Assembly: GCA_028289545.1 (NCBI GenBank) | Contig: JANQPG010000008.1 | Location: forward strand, 121,692-185,691 | Source of the DNA: Woeseiaceae bacterium | GTDB taxonomy: Bacteria; Pseudomonadota; Gammaproteobacteria; Steroidobacterales; Woeseiaceae | Direction of reading: 5' to 3' | Length of the DNA: 64,000 nt | Part shown: positions 24,824 through 33,601 of the stretch, one piece after another | Position numbering within the stretch: position 1 is the stretch's first letter | How the letters are laid out: each line of letters opens with the position of its first letter | The notes under the pieces: generated by a model | The model's input: only the letters and a program-made list of their open reading frames with translations | The model's database searches: none | Told to the model about the DNA's origin: nothing | Program-made: the position numbers and the translations under genes

Positions 24824-25768
24824 TCAGCCCCTGAGAAAAGCGGCGGTCTTGTCCGGAAAATCGGTGAACAGGCCGTCGACGCGCAGCTCTTCCACAAAAA
24901 AGCGCATGAGCGCGTCGAAATCCCCGAAACCGGGCGGCAAGGCGTCGGCCCTGAAGGTATACGGGTGAACGGCGAGCCCGGCGGCCTGCGCGTGCGCAGC
25001 GATGCCGGTGGAGACGGGGCAGCCGTCGACCGCCTGTAACTCGTAAAGCTGATTCAGCCAGGGGCCGATCCCGTCCACAAAACCTGCCAGGTCGCCAAGT
25101 CCGTCGCGCGTGAGCATGGCTGCATAGTCGCTGCCCGACTCGTTCCACGAAGGATCTGCAATCAGCTGAATCAGCTTGAGATCCGACTGTAGATCGCTCC
25201 GAATGCGGAAGGTCTCATCGCGATCGAAACACTGCAGGAAGACGTTATCGCCGCGCGCGCGGTAGCCGAATGTTTCCAGTATCCCGAGGGTCAGCGCGCT
25301 GAGATCGACACCTTCCTGGTGGTGCCACGCCGGCGCCTTGATTTCAGGGTAGATGCCGACCTGCCGGCCGCTGGCCGTGTTCAGGCCCTGAATCATGCTC
25401 AGCTCTTCTTCGAAGGTATGGACCCGGAATTGTCCCGATCCAGCGGGGAAGCGCCCGGGAAACACGGCATTGCCTTTGGCATCGACTCGTTCCGTGACGT
25501 TGAGGGTACGTATCTCTTCAAGATCCAGATCACGCGCGTAGAAGCGTCCATCCTCCCGGACCCGCCCGGGAAATCGCACGGCTACGTCGGTCACGCGATC
25601 GAGATGAATGTCGTGGCTGACAATGACGCGGTCGTCGCGAGTCGCCACCAGGTCCTGCTCCAGGTAGTCGGCCCCCTGTCCGTAGGCAAGCGCCTTGGCA
25701 GGCAGCGTGTGCTCGGGCAGATACCCGCTTGCGCCGCGATGCGCAATGACCAGCGTGTTAGACTTCAC
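24824..25768 (-). CDS. glpQ: Glycerophosphodiester phosphodiesterase
   Basis: 314 aa. The catalytic start IAHRGASGYLPEHT holds H10-R11-G12, with Glu/Asp in YLEQDLVATRDDRVIVSHD; GIYPEIKAP supplies the metal Glu. The overall plan matches E. coli GlpQ, including the insertion region RFPGRVREDGRFYARDLDLEEI. Unlike E. coli GlpQ there is no signal peptide, so it should act in the cytoplasm, cutting glycerophosphodiesters to glycerol-3-phosphate. It lies 31 bases after the TIR-like gene on the same strand, so the two are probably co-transcribed. Confidence 0.93.
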   Translation of the reverse strand: MKSNTLVIAHRGASGYLPEHTLPAKALAYGQGADYLEQDLVATRDDRVIVSHDIHLDRVTDVAVRFPGRVREDGRFYARDLDLEEIRTLNVTERVDAKGNAVFPGRFPAGSGQFRVHTFEEELSMIQGLNTASGRQVGIYPEIKAPAWHHQEGVDLSALTLGILETFGYRARGDNVFLQCFDRDETFRIRSDLQSDLKLIQLIADPSWNESGSDYAAMLTRDGLGDLAGFVDGIGPWLNQLYELQAVDGCPVSTGIAAHAQAAGLAVHPYTFRADALPPGFGDFDALMRFFVEELRVDGLFTDFPDKTAAFLRG

Positions 25769-25799
25769 CTAAGGTTAACCACTTAAGCAACTGTTATTA

Positions 25800-26276
25800 T
25801 TAATCTTTTATCTCACCCTTTTCATCGAAGCCTGGAAAATCAATCACTTCCCAGCGCGCCGTGTCTTCGTTACGCGCCTGACGCTTCAGGGCATCGACGA
25901 GCTCCCGCGAGTTCCATTCGATGTGCTCTTTGCAGCGGCGGATCAATTCCGGCGGTGTTTCCGATACCTGCCCAAACGGGCGAATGACGATCATCGGAAT
26001 CTTGTTGGCGTCTGCCACGTCCATCATGAAATTTACGAGCTCGGTTTGCCGTTCGTACAGATCGGGCATCACGAACATGGCTTCGGACAGCTTTATCTGC
26101 GCAATTAACTCGTCCTTGATGTCATCCATCCCGCCGCCCGGCGCCACGTCGGGCCGGCTGACGTTCAGATAGTAGAAGCGGTCGACCGACTCCAGGAACT
26201 CGAACACCCGAAGATAGCTCTCCGATTCGCTGAACCCGTGGCTCACGAACACCCGGATCGGGTTATTCTCAGACAT
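25800..26276 (-). CDS. TIR-like (MTH538/ThsB-type) domain protein
   Basis: 158 aa from the ATG at 26276, preceded by GGGGAGG; a longer frame lacks a better start. The core IRVFVSHGFSESE, then DDIKDELIAQIKLSEAMFVMPDLYERQTELVNFMMDVADANKIPMIVIRPFG in adjacent segments, gives the alternating beta-alpha pattern of TIR-like domains. E79 in the helix after the fourth strand is the candidate catalytic residue. Stand-alone proteins of this kind include Thoeris ThsB, which makes a nucleotide signal in phage defence, but no ThsA or other effector is adjacent. Downstream is glpQ; divergent is an EEP phosphatase. Confidence 0.75.
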   Translation of the reverse strand: MSENNPIRVFVSHGFSESESYLRVFEFLESVDRFYYLNVSRPDVAPGGGMDDIKDELIAQIKLSEAMFVMPDLYERQTELVNFMMDVADANKIPMIVIRPFGQVSETPPELIRRCKEHIEWNSRELVDALKRQARNEDTARWEVIDFPGFDEKGEIKD

Positions 26277-26437
26277 GCGCCGTCCTCCCCTTTTTTTGCG
26301 CCGCGACACCAATTCTATCCAATCGACAAGGGCCAAGACAGGGCGGCTCGAGAACGGTTTGCAAGCCCCAAGCGGTGCGGTATCGTTGCCGGATCGAAGT
26401 CTGTGCCTCATTCGCCGACCGGATTCGTGGAGCTTTG

Positions 26438-27172
26438 ATGCGACTCCTGCTGTACAACATCAAGTACGCGGTTGGGGATGGCGCCAGCCTCCGCATGCCC
26501 CTTCCCGCTGCCAACTATGTGCTCGGCAACCAGAGCGTCCTGCCGGAGCTTGCCGGTTTCATTCGCGGCGTCGATCCGGACATCGTGGGCCTGGTCGAGG
26601 TCGATACCGGGTCCATCCGTAGCCGGATGATCAATCAGGCCGAGAAGCTGGCTCAAGACCTCGGTATGAACACTTCCTACGAGACCAAGTACGCGGAAAA
26701 CTCGATCAACCAGATCCTGCCGATCGTCCGCAAACAGGGCAATGCGTTCATGGCCGCCCAGCGAGTGCACGGCGAGCGTTTTCACTACTTCGACACGGGC
26801 ATAAAACGCCTGATCATCGAACTCGAAATGGCGGACTTCGCCGTATTTCTCGTCCATCTGTCGCTCAAATACCGTCACAGGCACCTTCAGCTTCGGCACC
26901 TCTACGACCTCATTGAAGCTACCGAGAAACCGGTCATCGTGGCCGGCGATTTCAACACCTTCTGGGGAGAAAACGAGATCTACCTGTTTATGAAAGCGGC
27001 CGGGCTGCGCTCCGCGAACACGGAGAACCTGCCAACCTATCCGAGCCGCTCGCCACGCCGGCAGCTTGATTTTGTCCTATATCAGGACGGCATCGACGTC
27101 ACCGGTTTTTCGATTCCCGACGTCCGCCTTTCCGATCACCTGCCGCTCGTGTGCGATTTCGAGATACGTTAA
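26438..27172 (+). CDS. Endonuclease/exonuclease/phosphatase (EEP) family protein
   Basis: 244 aa from the ATG at 26438, preceded by GGAG. MRLLLYNIKY (Asn for metal), DPDIVGLVEVDTGS (Glu), VHLSLKYRHRHLQLRHLYDLI, VIVAGDFNTFWGE (GDFN) and the terminal RLSDHLPLVCDF (SDH) give the full EEP active site. The family covers DNases, sphingomyelinases and inositol phosphatases; no signal peptide, so a cytoplasmic nucleic acid or phosphoester substrate is likely. It is divergent from the TIR-like gene and 67 bases before the FadJ-like gene. Confidence 0.9.
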   Translation: MRLLLYNIKYAVGDGASLRMPLPAANYVLGNQSVLPELAGFIRGVDPDIVGLVEVDTGSIRSRMINQAEKLAQDLGMNTSYETKYAENSINQILPIVRKQGNAFMAAQRVHGERFHYFDTGIKRLIIELEMADFAVFLVHLSLKYRHRHLQLRHLYDLIEATEKPVIVAGDFNTFWGENEIYLFMKAAGLRSANTENLPTYPSRSPRRQLDFVLYQDGIDVTGFSIPDVRLSDHLPLVCDFEIR

Positions 27173-27239
27173 GTCACGAGTTTGTGCCTCCCGGCCGACA
27201 ACCCCGGATCACACTCATCAGAGAAGAGAACAGACCTTA

Positions 27240-29255
27240 ATGAGCTACGAGAACTGGAGACTGGACACCGACGACAACGGCGTCGCCTGGCTGTGCATCG
27301 ACAAACCAGGAAGCAGCGCCAACACGCTGTCGGCGGACGTGCTGCGCGAACTCAACGAGGTGCTGGAGCAGCTCGAAGCGGCGCTACCGAAGGGCCTGGT
27401 CGTGTATTCCGGAAAAGACCGGGGCTTCATCATGGGCGCTGACATCAAGGAATTCACGCGCATTCAAAGCGAACGGGAAGCTTATGACCTGATTCGCCAG
27501 GGGCAGAGCGTTATGGACCGGATCGAAGCGCTGGGCTGCCCGACAGTCGCCGTGATCAACGGTTTTTGCCTGGGTGGCGGCCTCGAGTTGGCCATGGCCT
27601 GCGACTACCGCCTCGCCTATCGCGGCAACAAAAAGATTCTGGGCCTGCCGGAGGTCCAGCTCGGCATCCATCCCGGCTTTGGCGGAACGGTGCGCGCCGT
27701 GCAGCTTGCCGGGGTCCGTCCGGCAATGCAGCTCATGCTGACCGGCGGACCTGTCCGCCCCGACAAAGCCAAACGAATCGGCATTGTCGACGAACTCACC
27801 GACGCAGGAAGCTGGAAGAAGGATGCCGAGGCGCTGATCCGCAGCACGCCGCCGAAACAGCGGGCACCGTTTGTCGAGCGCGTGCTCGGAGCAGCGCCGG
27901 TGCGGCCGTTCATCAGGAACGTACTGTTGAAGCAGGTCCAGCGCAAAGCAAAAAAGGCGCACTACCCCGCCCCGTACGCCATGATCGACCTGTGGGCGAA
28001 GCTCGGTGCATCGCCCCAAACGGGGTATGAGGCCGAAGCCCTGTCGATGGCAAAGCTGGTAGTCACGTCAACCTCGCGCAACCTGGTGCGCGTGTTCTTC
28101 CTGCAGGACGGACTCAAGTCCCAGGGCGACAAATCCACGGCGCCACCGCAACACGTACACGTCGTCGGCGCCGGCGTCATGGGCGGGGACATTGCGGCAT
28201 GGTGTGCACTGCGCGGCATGACCGTCACCTTGCAGGACCGTGAGCAGAAATACATTGATCCGGCGCTGGAGCGCGCAGCGACGCTTTTCGAAAAACGAAT
28301 TCGCGACACAGCCGATCGCAACGAAGCCCACGAGCGCCTGAAGGCGGACGTGCCGGGCGAAGGTGCTCGAAACGCCGATCTGATCATCGAGGCAATTTTC
28401 GAGAACCTCGAGGCGAAGCAGGCATTGTACAAAGATTTGCAGGCGAAAATGAAACCCGGCGCAATGCTCGCCACCAACACCTCGAGCATACCGCTCGAGG
28501 AGCTGCGCACTGTACTCGACGAACCGCGGCGGTTCATTGGGTTGCACTTCTTTAACCCGGTGGCCATGTTGCCGCTGGTCGAGATCATACGCTGCGAAGA
28601 CACCGAACAGTCCGCCCTCGACCTGGGATTTGCGTTTACCCGCAAGATCTCGAAACTGCCGCTCGAGTGCGCCAGCGCACCCGGCTTTGTCGTCAATCGC
28701 ATTCTCGCGCCGTACATGGCGGAGGCCATGGCGCTCATCGAGGAAGGCGTGCCGCTCAAGCTAATCGACAAAGCGGCCGAAAACTTCGGTATGCCGATGG
28801 GGCCTGTCGAGCTGGTCGACAGCGTCGGCATCGACGTGGCGCTGGGCGTGTCGAAAGTGCTGGGTGAAGCCATGCAGCGCCCGGTCCCGGCGCGCCTGAG
28901 CGAGATGGTCGAGGACGGCAAACTGGGCCGAAAATCAGGAAAAGGCTTCTACGAATGGCAGGACGGCAAGGCGCTCAAACCCGAAGCATCCGGCAAGGCT
29001 CCGGACGATATCGAGGACCGTCTGATTCTGCCAATGGTGAACGAAGCCGTTGCCTGCCTCGCCGATGGCGTCGTGTCCGATGCCGACAAGCTCGACGCGG
29101 GCGTTATTTTTGGTACGGGCTTTGCGCCGTTCCGCGGCGGGCCGCTGCACTATGCGAAAGAGCGCGGGATAGCCGACGTGACGGCCACGCTCGAGCGTCT
29201 CAGCGCCGCCCATGGCGAGCGGTTTCGGCCGCATACAGGCTTTGCCGACCTGTAG
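27240..29255 (+). CDS. fadJ: Fatty-acid oxidation multifunctional protein (enoyl-CoA hydratase / 3-hydroxyacyl-CoA dehydrogenase), FadJ-like
   Basis: 671 aa from the ATG at 27240. Residues 1-190 are crotonase-like (GFIMGADIKEF oxyanion loop, CLGGGLELAMACDYRLA, LPEVQLGIHPGFGGT with the catalytic Glu). From about 308 a Rossmann NAD domain (VVGAGVMGGDIAAWCALRGM) and the 3-hydroxyacyl-CoA dehydrogenase motif HFFNPVAMLPLVEII follow, then two C-terminal helical modules (FGMPMGPVELVDSVGID and GRKSGKGFYEW). It performs two successive steps of beta-oxidation. The thiolase partner is not adjacent, so the trimeric complex would be assembled from separate loci. Confidence 0.93.
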   Translation: MSYENWRLDTDDNGVAWLCIDKPGSSANTLSADVLRELNEVLEQLEAALPKGLVVYSGKDRGFIMGADIKEFTRIQSEREAYDLIRQGQSVMDRIEALGCPTVAVINGFCLGGGLELAMACDYRLAYRGNKKILGLPEVQLGIHPGFGGTVRAVQLAGVRPAMQLMLTGGPVRPDKAKRIGIVDELTDAGSWKKDAEALIRSTPPKQRAPFVERVLGAAPVRPFIRNVLLKQVQRKAKKAHYPAPYAMIDLWAKLGASPQTGYEAEALSMAKLVVTSTSRNLVRVFFLQDGLKSQGDKSTAPPQHVHVVGAGVMGGDIAAWCALRGMTVTLQDREQKYIDPALERAATLFEKRIRDTADRNEAHERLKADVPGEGARNADLIIEAIFENLEAKQALYKDLQAKMKPGAMLATNTSSIPLEELRTVLDEPRRFIGLHFFNPVAMLPLVEIIRCEDTEQSALDLGFAFTRKISKLPLECASAPGFVVNRILAPYMAEAMALIEEGVPLKLIDKAAENFGMPMGPVELVDSVGIDVALGVSKVLGEAMQRPVPARLSEMVEDGKLGRKSGKGFYEWQDGKALKPEASGKAPDDIEDRLILPMVNEAVACLADGVVSDADKLDAGVIFGTGFAPFRGGPLHYAKERGIADVTATLERLSAAHGERFRPHTGFADL

Positions 29256-29424
29256 TCCGCAGCGGTCAGTTTTTTTCCGGGAAAACTGTGCGCCGCTTCA
29301 CGCTGGAGACGCTCCGCGGTTCCAGAAGTTGTTGAATTACGGGTAGAATGCTTCCGCCTCCGGGGTTTATGTGAAAACCTTGAGGCTCGAGAAATCCAAT
29401 AAATCGCAGGAACGGACGTGTCGC

Positions 29425-30471
29425 ATGACGGATGAGCAGAAAATTACGGAACTGCTCAAGCGCTTTTCTCCACTGGACGGCCTAAAAAGAGACAATCTGC
29501 TGGCTCTCGCACGCAAGGTCCAGATTCGCGAGCTGTCGCCCGGACAGCTGCTCTTCAAGGAAGGCGATACCGAGAAACGCACGTTTTACGTCGTCACGGG
29601 CACGCTGGAACTGACCGATCAGGACAAAGCGGTCGGCACGGTCGAAGGCGGCACCCAGCTCGCCCGCAACCCCGTCGCGCCTGTGTATCCGCGCCGTGTA
29701 TCGGCAAAAGCCAAAGACCGCGTGCAGTTCATCTCCATCGACTCGGACCTGCTCGACGTCATGCTGACCTGGGACCAGACCGGCACCTACGAAGTGTCGG
29801 AACTGCAGGGAACGCAGGACGAGAGCAACGACGACTGGATGACCATGCTGCTGCAGGCAAAAGCCTTCCACAAGATTCCGCCCGCCAACATTCAGGCGAT
29901 CTTCATGCGCATGCAGCAGATCAACTACAAGTCGGGCGACGTCATCCTCAAGCAGGGCGCGGAAGGCGACTATTTCTATGTACTCACCCGCGGCAAGGCG
30001 CTGGTTACTCGCGAGACGCCATTGAGCAAGGACGGCATCAAGCTGGCCGAGCTGCAGGTGGGCGATACGTTCGGCGAGGAGGCGTTGATCTCCGACGCCA
30101 AGCGCAACGCAACGGTAACCATGCTGGCGGACGGCGCCGTCATGCGGCTCGGCAAGGACGACTTCAAAACGCTCCTGAATGAGCCGATGCTGGACTGGGT
30201 GAGCCGCGACAAGGCGGAACAGATCGTCGCCGGCGGCGGGCAGTGGCTGGACGTCCGGCTGCCGAGCGAGTTTGAAAACCAGCACCTCGACAACGCGCTG
30301 AATATCCCGCTGTATTTTATTCGGCTCAAGATCAACACGCTCGATAAGAGCCGCAACTACGTCGTATGCTGCGATACCGGGCGCCGCAGCTCAGCCGGCG
30401 CCTATATTCTGAGTGAGCGGGGCTACAACGCCTACGTGCTGCAGGGCGGAATCAACGCTGACAGCGGTTGA
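29425..30471 (+). CDS. Double cyclic-nucleotide-binding domain protein with C-terminal rhodanese domain
   Basis: 348 aa from the ATG at 29425; an upstream in-frame start would add a lysine-rich segment without family match. Residues about 13-115 form a degenerate cNMP domain; 146-255 a second one with a plausible phosphate-binding cassette (FGEEALISDAKRNATV, R227). Residues 262-348 form a rhodanese domain with C316 in CCDTGRRSS, so the persulfide site is intact. No helix-turn-helix is present, so it is not a Crp-type regulator. It could couple cyclic nucleotide level to sulfur transfer or redox sensing; role unknown. Confidence 0.88.
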   Translation: MTDEQKITELLKRFSPLDGLKRDNLLALARKVQIRELSPGQLLFKEGDTEKRTFYVVTGTLELTDQDKAVGTVEGGTQLARNPVAPVYPRRVSAKAKDRVQFISIDSDLLDVMLTWDQTGTYEVSELQGTQDESNDDWMTMLLQAKAFHKIPPANIQAIFMRMQQINYKSGDVILKQGAEGDYFYVLTRGKALVTRETPLSKDGIKLAELQVGDTFGEEALISDAKRNATVTMLADGAVMRLGKDDFKTLLNEPMLDWVSRDKAEQIVAGGGQWLDVRLPSEFENQHLDNALNIPLYFIRLKINTLDKSRNYVVCCDTGRRSSAGAYILSERGYNAYVLQGGINADSG

Positions 30472-30548
30472 CGGCGCCGACGGCCAGTGGGAACTCTACC
30501 GTTAGCTCGCCGGGCATGAACGACCAGTAGCCAACGACCGGGGGCGAA

Positions 30549-30887
30549 CTACATCGTATGGGTGGGTTTGTCCCCGCCCAGCGCTCCCGCAAGATAATTC
30601 TCGATCTTCTTCTGAGTGTTGCCCTGGTCCTGGTCGCTAAACTGGACTCCGATGCCGGCCGTGCGCTTGCCCTGCGCGCCTTTGGGCGTCATCCATATGA
30701 CGGTCCCTGCGACGGGGATTTTTTCGTCCTCGCCCATCAGGTTCAGCAACATAAAAACCTCGTCACCGAGCCGATATGAGCTGTTGGTGGGAATAAACAG
30801 CCCGCCATTGACGACATACGGCATGTACGCCAGATACAGCGCACTCTTGTCCTTGATCGTCAGCGTCAGTAAGCCCGGTTTACTCAT
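30549..30887 (-). CDS. pilZ: PilZ-domain protein (type IV pilus PilZ type)
   Basis: 112 aa. IKDKSALYLAYMPYVVNGGLFIPTNSSYRLGDEVFMLLNLM and PVAGTVIWMTPKG in segments match the pilus-assembly PilZ of Pseudomonas/Xanthomonas. The canonical c-di-GMP RxxxR motif is absent, and VNGGLF replaces D/NxSxxG, so it probably does not bind c-di-GMP but interacts with pilus motor proteins. It is the last gene of the fab-pab-mltG-tmk-holB run, a standard position. Confidence 0.92.
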   Translation of the reverse strand: MSKPGLLTLTIKDKSALYLAYMPYVVNGGLFIPTNSSYRLGDEVFMLLNLMGEDEKIPVAGTVIWMTPKGAQGKRTAGIGVQFSDQDQGNTQKKIENYLAGALGGDKPTHTM

Positions 30888-30914
30888 GTTGCCTCGAGTC
30901 TTGAAGATCTGTTT

Positions 30915-31895
30915 TCAGCTCACGGCGTACAGATCCGCTAGCGTGGTTTCGGCCCCGTTCCGCAAACGGCTCAACGCCCCTGCCCAGTCAATCAGCAGGC
31001 CCTCAAAGGCAACCTGCGCGTTGAAGGCCCCCTGAGGTCGGCTGCGGAGCCGATTGATTATGTCTTGATAGCAGAACAGGTTTCGGGTGTCCATGCGCTG
31101 CAGCACACTCTCGTCGATCCCGCTGCCGGCAGCCGATCGGCCTTCGGCAACGGCCTCCCTGGCCGCCGCACCGACGGTTCGCGCCAACCATTCAAGCACC
31201 TCGAAGGGGTCCTCCTTCGCCCATCGCGTCGCAACCTCGACGGGCGAAACGCGCCGCCCGCCGACGTCGTTCAGGTCGCGAAGCAAGGCGGCATTGCGCT
31301 CGATCGCCGCATCCATTTCGAGGGCTGCAATCGGCGCGCCGCCCGCGGCCTCGAGAGCCGGCGCCCAGTCGCGATCCGCGTGCCGCCGCAGCCATGCGTC
31401 AACTGTCCGCTCGTCCGGCGGCCGAAAGTCGATACGCTGGCAACGGCTCACGATCGTGGCCGGCAGCCGCCCCATGCGATCGACGACAAGTACCAGGAGC
31501 GCGTCACCTTGCGGCTCTTCCAGCGTTTTGAGCAGGCTGTTCGCCGCCGCTGCGTTCATTAGATCGGCCGGCTCCAGCACCGCCGTCTTGCCGCCACCCT
31601 CGTAGCTCGTCAGCGACAGATCCGCTACCAGGGCGCGTATTTGATCGATGGCGATGCCCTGCTTGTCTTCCGGGCGCGAGACCCAGTAGACATCGGGATG
31701 TTCGGGCACGGTATATGGATATTCGGGCAATTCCCCAGCTTCCCCCGGAAGCGCGCGCCGGGCGGCAATCCAGGCCGCCGCCGAACGTTTCCCCAGGCCC
31801 CGGGGGCCCGATAGCATCACCGCGTGCGGCGGCCGGCCGGCCTCCAGCCGCTGCTGCCAGCCCTCGGTGAACTCGCGTAACCAATCGAGCTGCAA
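30915..31895 (-). CDS. holB: DNA polymerase III delta' subunit
   Basis: 326 aa. Starts at a TTG (31895); an in-frame TAA two codons upstream excludes an earlier start. The AAA+ Walker A region is LSGPRGLGKRSAAAWIA, followed by YWVSRPEDKQGIAIDQIRAL, NSLLKTLEEPQGDALLVLV (SRC motif partner) and IVSRCQRIDF. As part of the clamp loader it helps load the beta clamp. The family's zinc-finger cysteines are not visible, as in some delta' proteins. 30 bases downstream of tmk, a conserved gene pair. Confidence 0.94.
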   Translation of the reverse strand: MQLDWLREFTEGWQQRLEAGRPPHAVMLSGPRGLGKRSAAAWIAARRALPGEAGELPEYPYTVPEHPDVYWVSRPEDKQGIAIDQIRALVADLSLTSYEGGGKTAVLEPADLMNAAAANSLLKTLEEPQGDALLVLVVDRMGRLPATIVSRCQRIDFRPPDERTVDAWLRRHADRDWAPALEAAGGAPIAALEMDAAIERNAALLRDLNDVGGRRVSPVEVATRWAKEDPFEVLEWLARTVGAAAREAVAEGRSAAGSGIDESVLQRMDTRNLFCYQDIINRLRSRPQGAFNAQVAFEGLLIDWAGALSRLRNGAETTLADLYAVS

Positions 31896-31925
31896 AATTT
31901 ATTTCCTTTCAGAGGCTTATAAAGC

Positions 31926-32570
31926 TTATTTAAAGTGCTTAAGTATATGCTGTCCGGCGGACTCGACCGCCTTTTCCACCACGTCCAGCGTGCCGCTCGC
32001 GTCGATAACAATAAACCGCTCCGGCTCTGCTGCCGCAAGGTCCAGATACCGCTGCCGCACCCGTGCAAAGAACTCGAGCGCTTCCGACTCGAACCGGTCT
32101 TTTGCGCCCCGGCGGCCGGCCCTCGCCAGGCCCACCTCCGGCGGTGCATCGAGCAGTAGCGTAAGGTCCGGTTTCACCCCGTCCAGGGCGAACTCGGCAA
32201 GACTCTCAATCGCGTCGTCCGGCAGGCCTCGACCGCCTCCCTGATACGCCCGGCTCGCGTCGACAAAACGATCGGAGATCACCCATACGCCGCTGTCGAG
32301 AGCGGGCCGGATCCGGTTGGCAACGTGCAATGCGCGGGAGGCGAAAACCAGCAGCAGCTCGGCAGCCTCCGGCATGGGCTCCTCACCGTGTTCGATCAGC
32401 AGCTCGCGAATGGCTTCCGCCGTCGGGGTGCCACCCGGTTCGCGGGTCACGTCGACGGCATGGCCGGCGTGTTCCAGGAGGGCGGCAAGGCGACGAATGT
32501 GAGTGGACTTGCCTACGCCTTCAATCCCCTCCACGGTAATGAAGCGACCTCGCGTACGTGCGTCCGTCAC
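31926..32570 (-). CDS. tmk: Thymidylate (dTMP) kinase
   Basis: 214 aa, GTG start at 32570 that overlaps the mltG stop by GTGA. P-loop ITVEGIEGVGKSTHIR, the DR motif in VISDRFVDASRAYQGGGRG, and the LID region RAGRRGAKDRFESEALEFF are all present. It phosphorylates dTMP to dTDP in dTTP synthesis. Co-transcribed with mltG and holB. Confidence 0.96.
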   Translation of the reverse strand: MTDARTRGRFITVEGIEGVGKSTHIRRLAALLEHAGHAVDVTREPGGTPTAEAIRELLIEHGEEPMPEAAELLLVFASRALHVANRIRPALDSGVWVISDRFVDASRAYQGGGRGLPDDAIESLAEFALDGVKPDLTLLLDAPPEVGLARAGRRGAKDRFESEALEFFARVRQRYLDLAAAEPERFIVIDASGTLDVVEKAVESAGQHILKHFK

Positions 32571-33601
32571 TGGGATCTGTTCCTTCGCCGCAGGCGCTCC
32601 AGGTACACCTGCACTGCCGCGTCGTGCTGTTCTTTGGTGTCGGAAAACGCATGGCTGCCGTCACCCAGGCCGGTTGCCACAAAAAACAGCGCCGTTCCGT
32701 CCGTGGGGTTGAGCGCGGCCTCGATGGCTGCGCGTCCGGCCATGGCAATCGGGCTCGGCGGCAAGCCTCCGCGCGTGTACGTGTTATACGGCGTGTCCGT
32801 GCGCAGATCCCGCCGCGTCAGGTTGCCGTTGAAATCCGGTCCGATGCCGTAGATGACGGTCGGGTCGGTCTGCAGGCGCATGCGTCGATTGAGCCGGCGA
32901 ACAAACACGCCGGCGATCTCCGCTCGCTCGTCGGCCTTGGCGGTTTCCTTCTCGATGATGGATGCCAGGGTCAATGCCTCGTAAGGCGTTTTGAGCGGCA
33001 GGTCCGGCGCTCGCTGCAGCCACGCTTCTTCCAGCGTCTCCTGCAGCAATTCGTGCGCCTGCTTCAGCAGGTCGCGGTCGCTACTGTTGGCAGGGAAACG
33101 ATAGGTCTCCGGCAGAAAGAGCCCCTCCGGGTTGTCGGTATCGCTGCCCAATTCCTGAAGAAACTGCGGCCAGTCTTGCTCTTCCAGAGTCGACTCGAGC
33201 CGCGGTTCGGACTCCAGCGCCGCCAGCAGCTCCCAGCGATTCCACCCTTCGACAATCGTGAAGGAGTACAGGACGACGTCACCGCTGACAAATTGTTGAA
33301 GCAACGCCTCGGGCGTCGTGCCGGCCTCTATGTGGTACTCACCGGCCTGCACGCGTTCGGCATATCTCCCCAGCCGCGCCTGCAGCTTGAACCAGTCGGG
33401 GTGCTCGAGCACGCCGAGCGCCTCGAGCTCGGCGGCAACGCCGGAGAAGGACTCGCCGCTGGCGATCGTGAAGTCGATACCATCGTCCGGCACGGTCAGC
33501 GGCGTATGCAGGAACGAGCGATAGGACAGAGCAAGCGCAATGGCCGCCGCAACCGTCAGGGCAATCAGCAGCATGAGCGCCTGGCCGGCGCGCCTCAGCA
33601 T
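32567..33601 (-). CDS. mltG: Endolytic murein transglycosylase MltG
   Basis: 344 aa. One N-terminal membrane helix (about 5-24), a LysM-like region (IASGESFSGVAAELEALGVLEH) and the YceG catalytic domain with the key Glu in LASIIEKETAKADERAEIAGVF, then QTDPTVIYGIG and YNTYTRGGLPPSPIAMAGRAAIEA. It cuts nascent peptidoglycan strands at the inner membrane. It overlaps pabC upstream by 7 bases and tmk downstream by 4. Confidence 0.96.
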   Translation of the reverse strand: MLRRAGQALMLLIALTVAAAIALALSYRSFLHTPLTVPDDGIDFTIASGESFSGVAAELEALGVLEHPDWFKLQARLGRYAERVQAGEYHIEAGTTPEALLQQFVSGDVVLYSFTIVEGWNRWELLAALESEPRLESTLEEQDWPQFLQELGSDTDNPEGLFLPETYRFPANSSDRDLLKQAHELLQETLEEAWLQRAPDLPLKTPYEALTLASIIEKETAKADERAEIAGVFVRRLNRRMRLQTDPTVIYGIGPDFNGNLTRRDLRTDTPYNTYTRGGLPPSPIAMAGRAAIEAALNPTDGTALFFVATGLGDGSHAFSDTKEQHDAAVQVYLERLRRRNRSQ

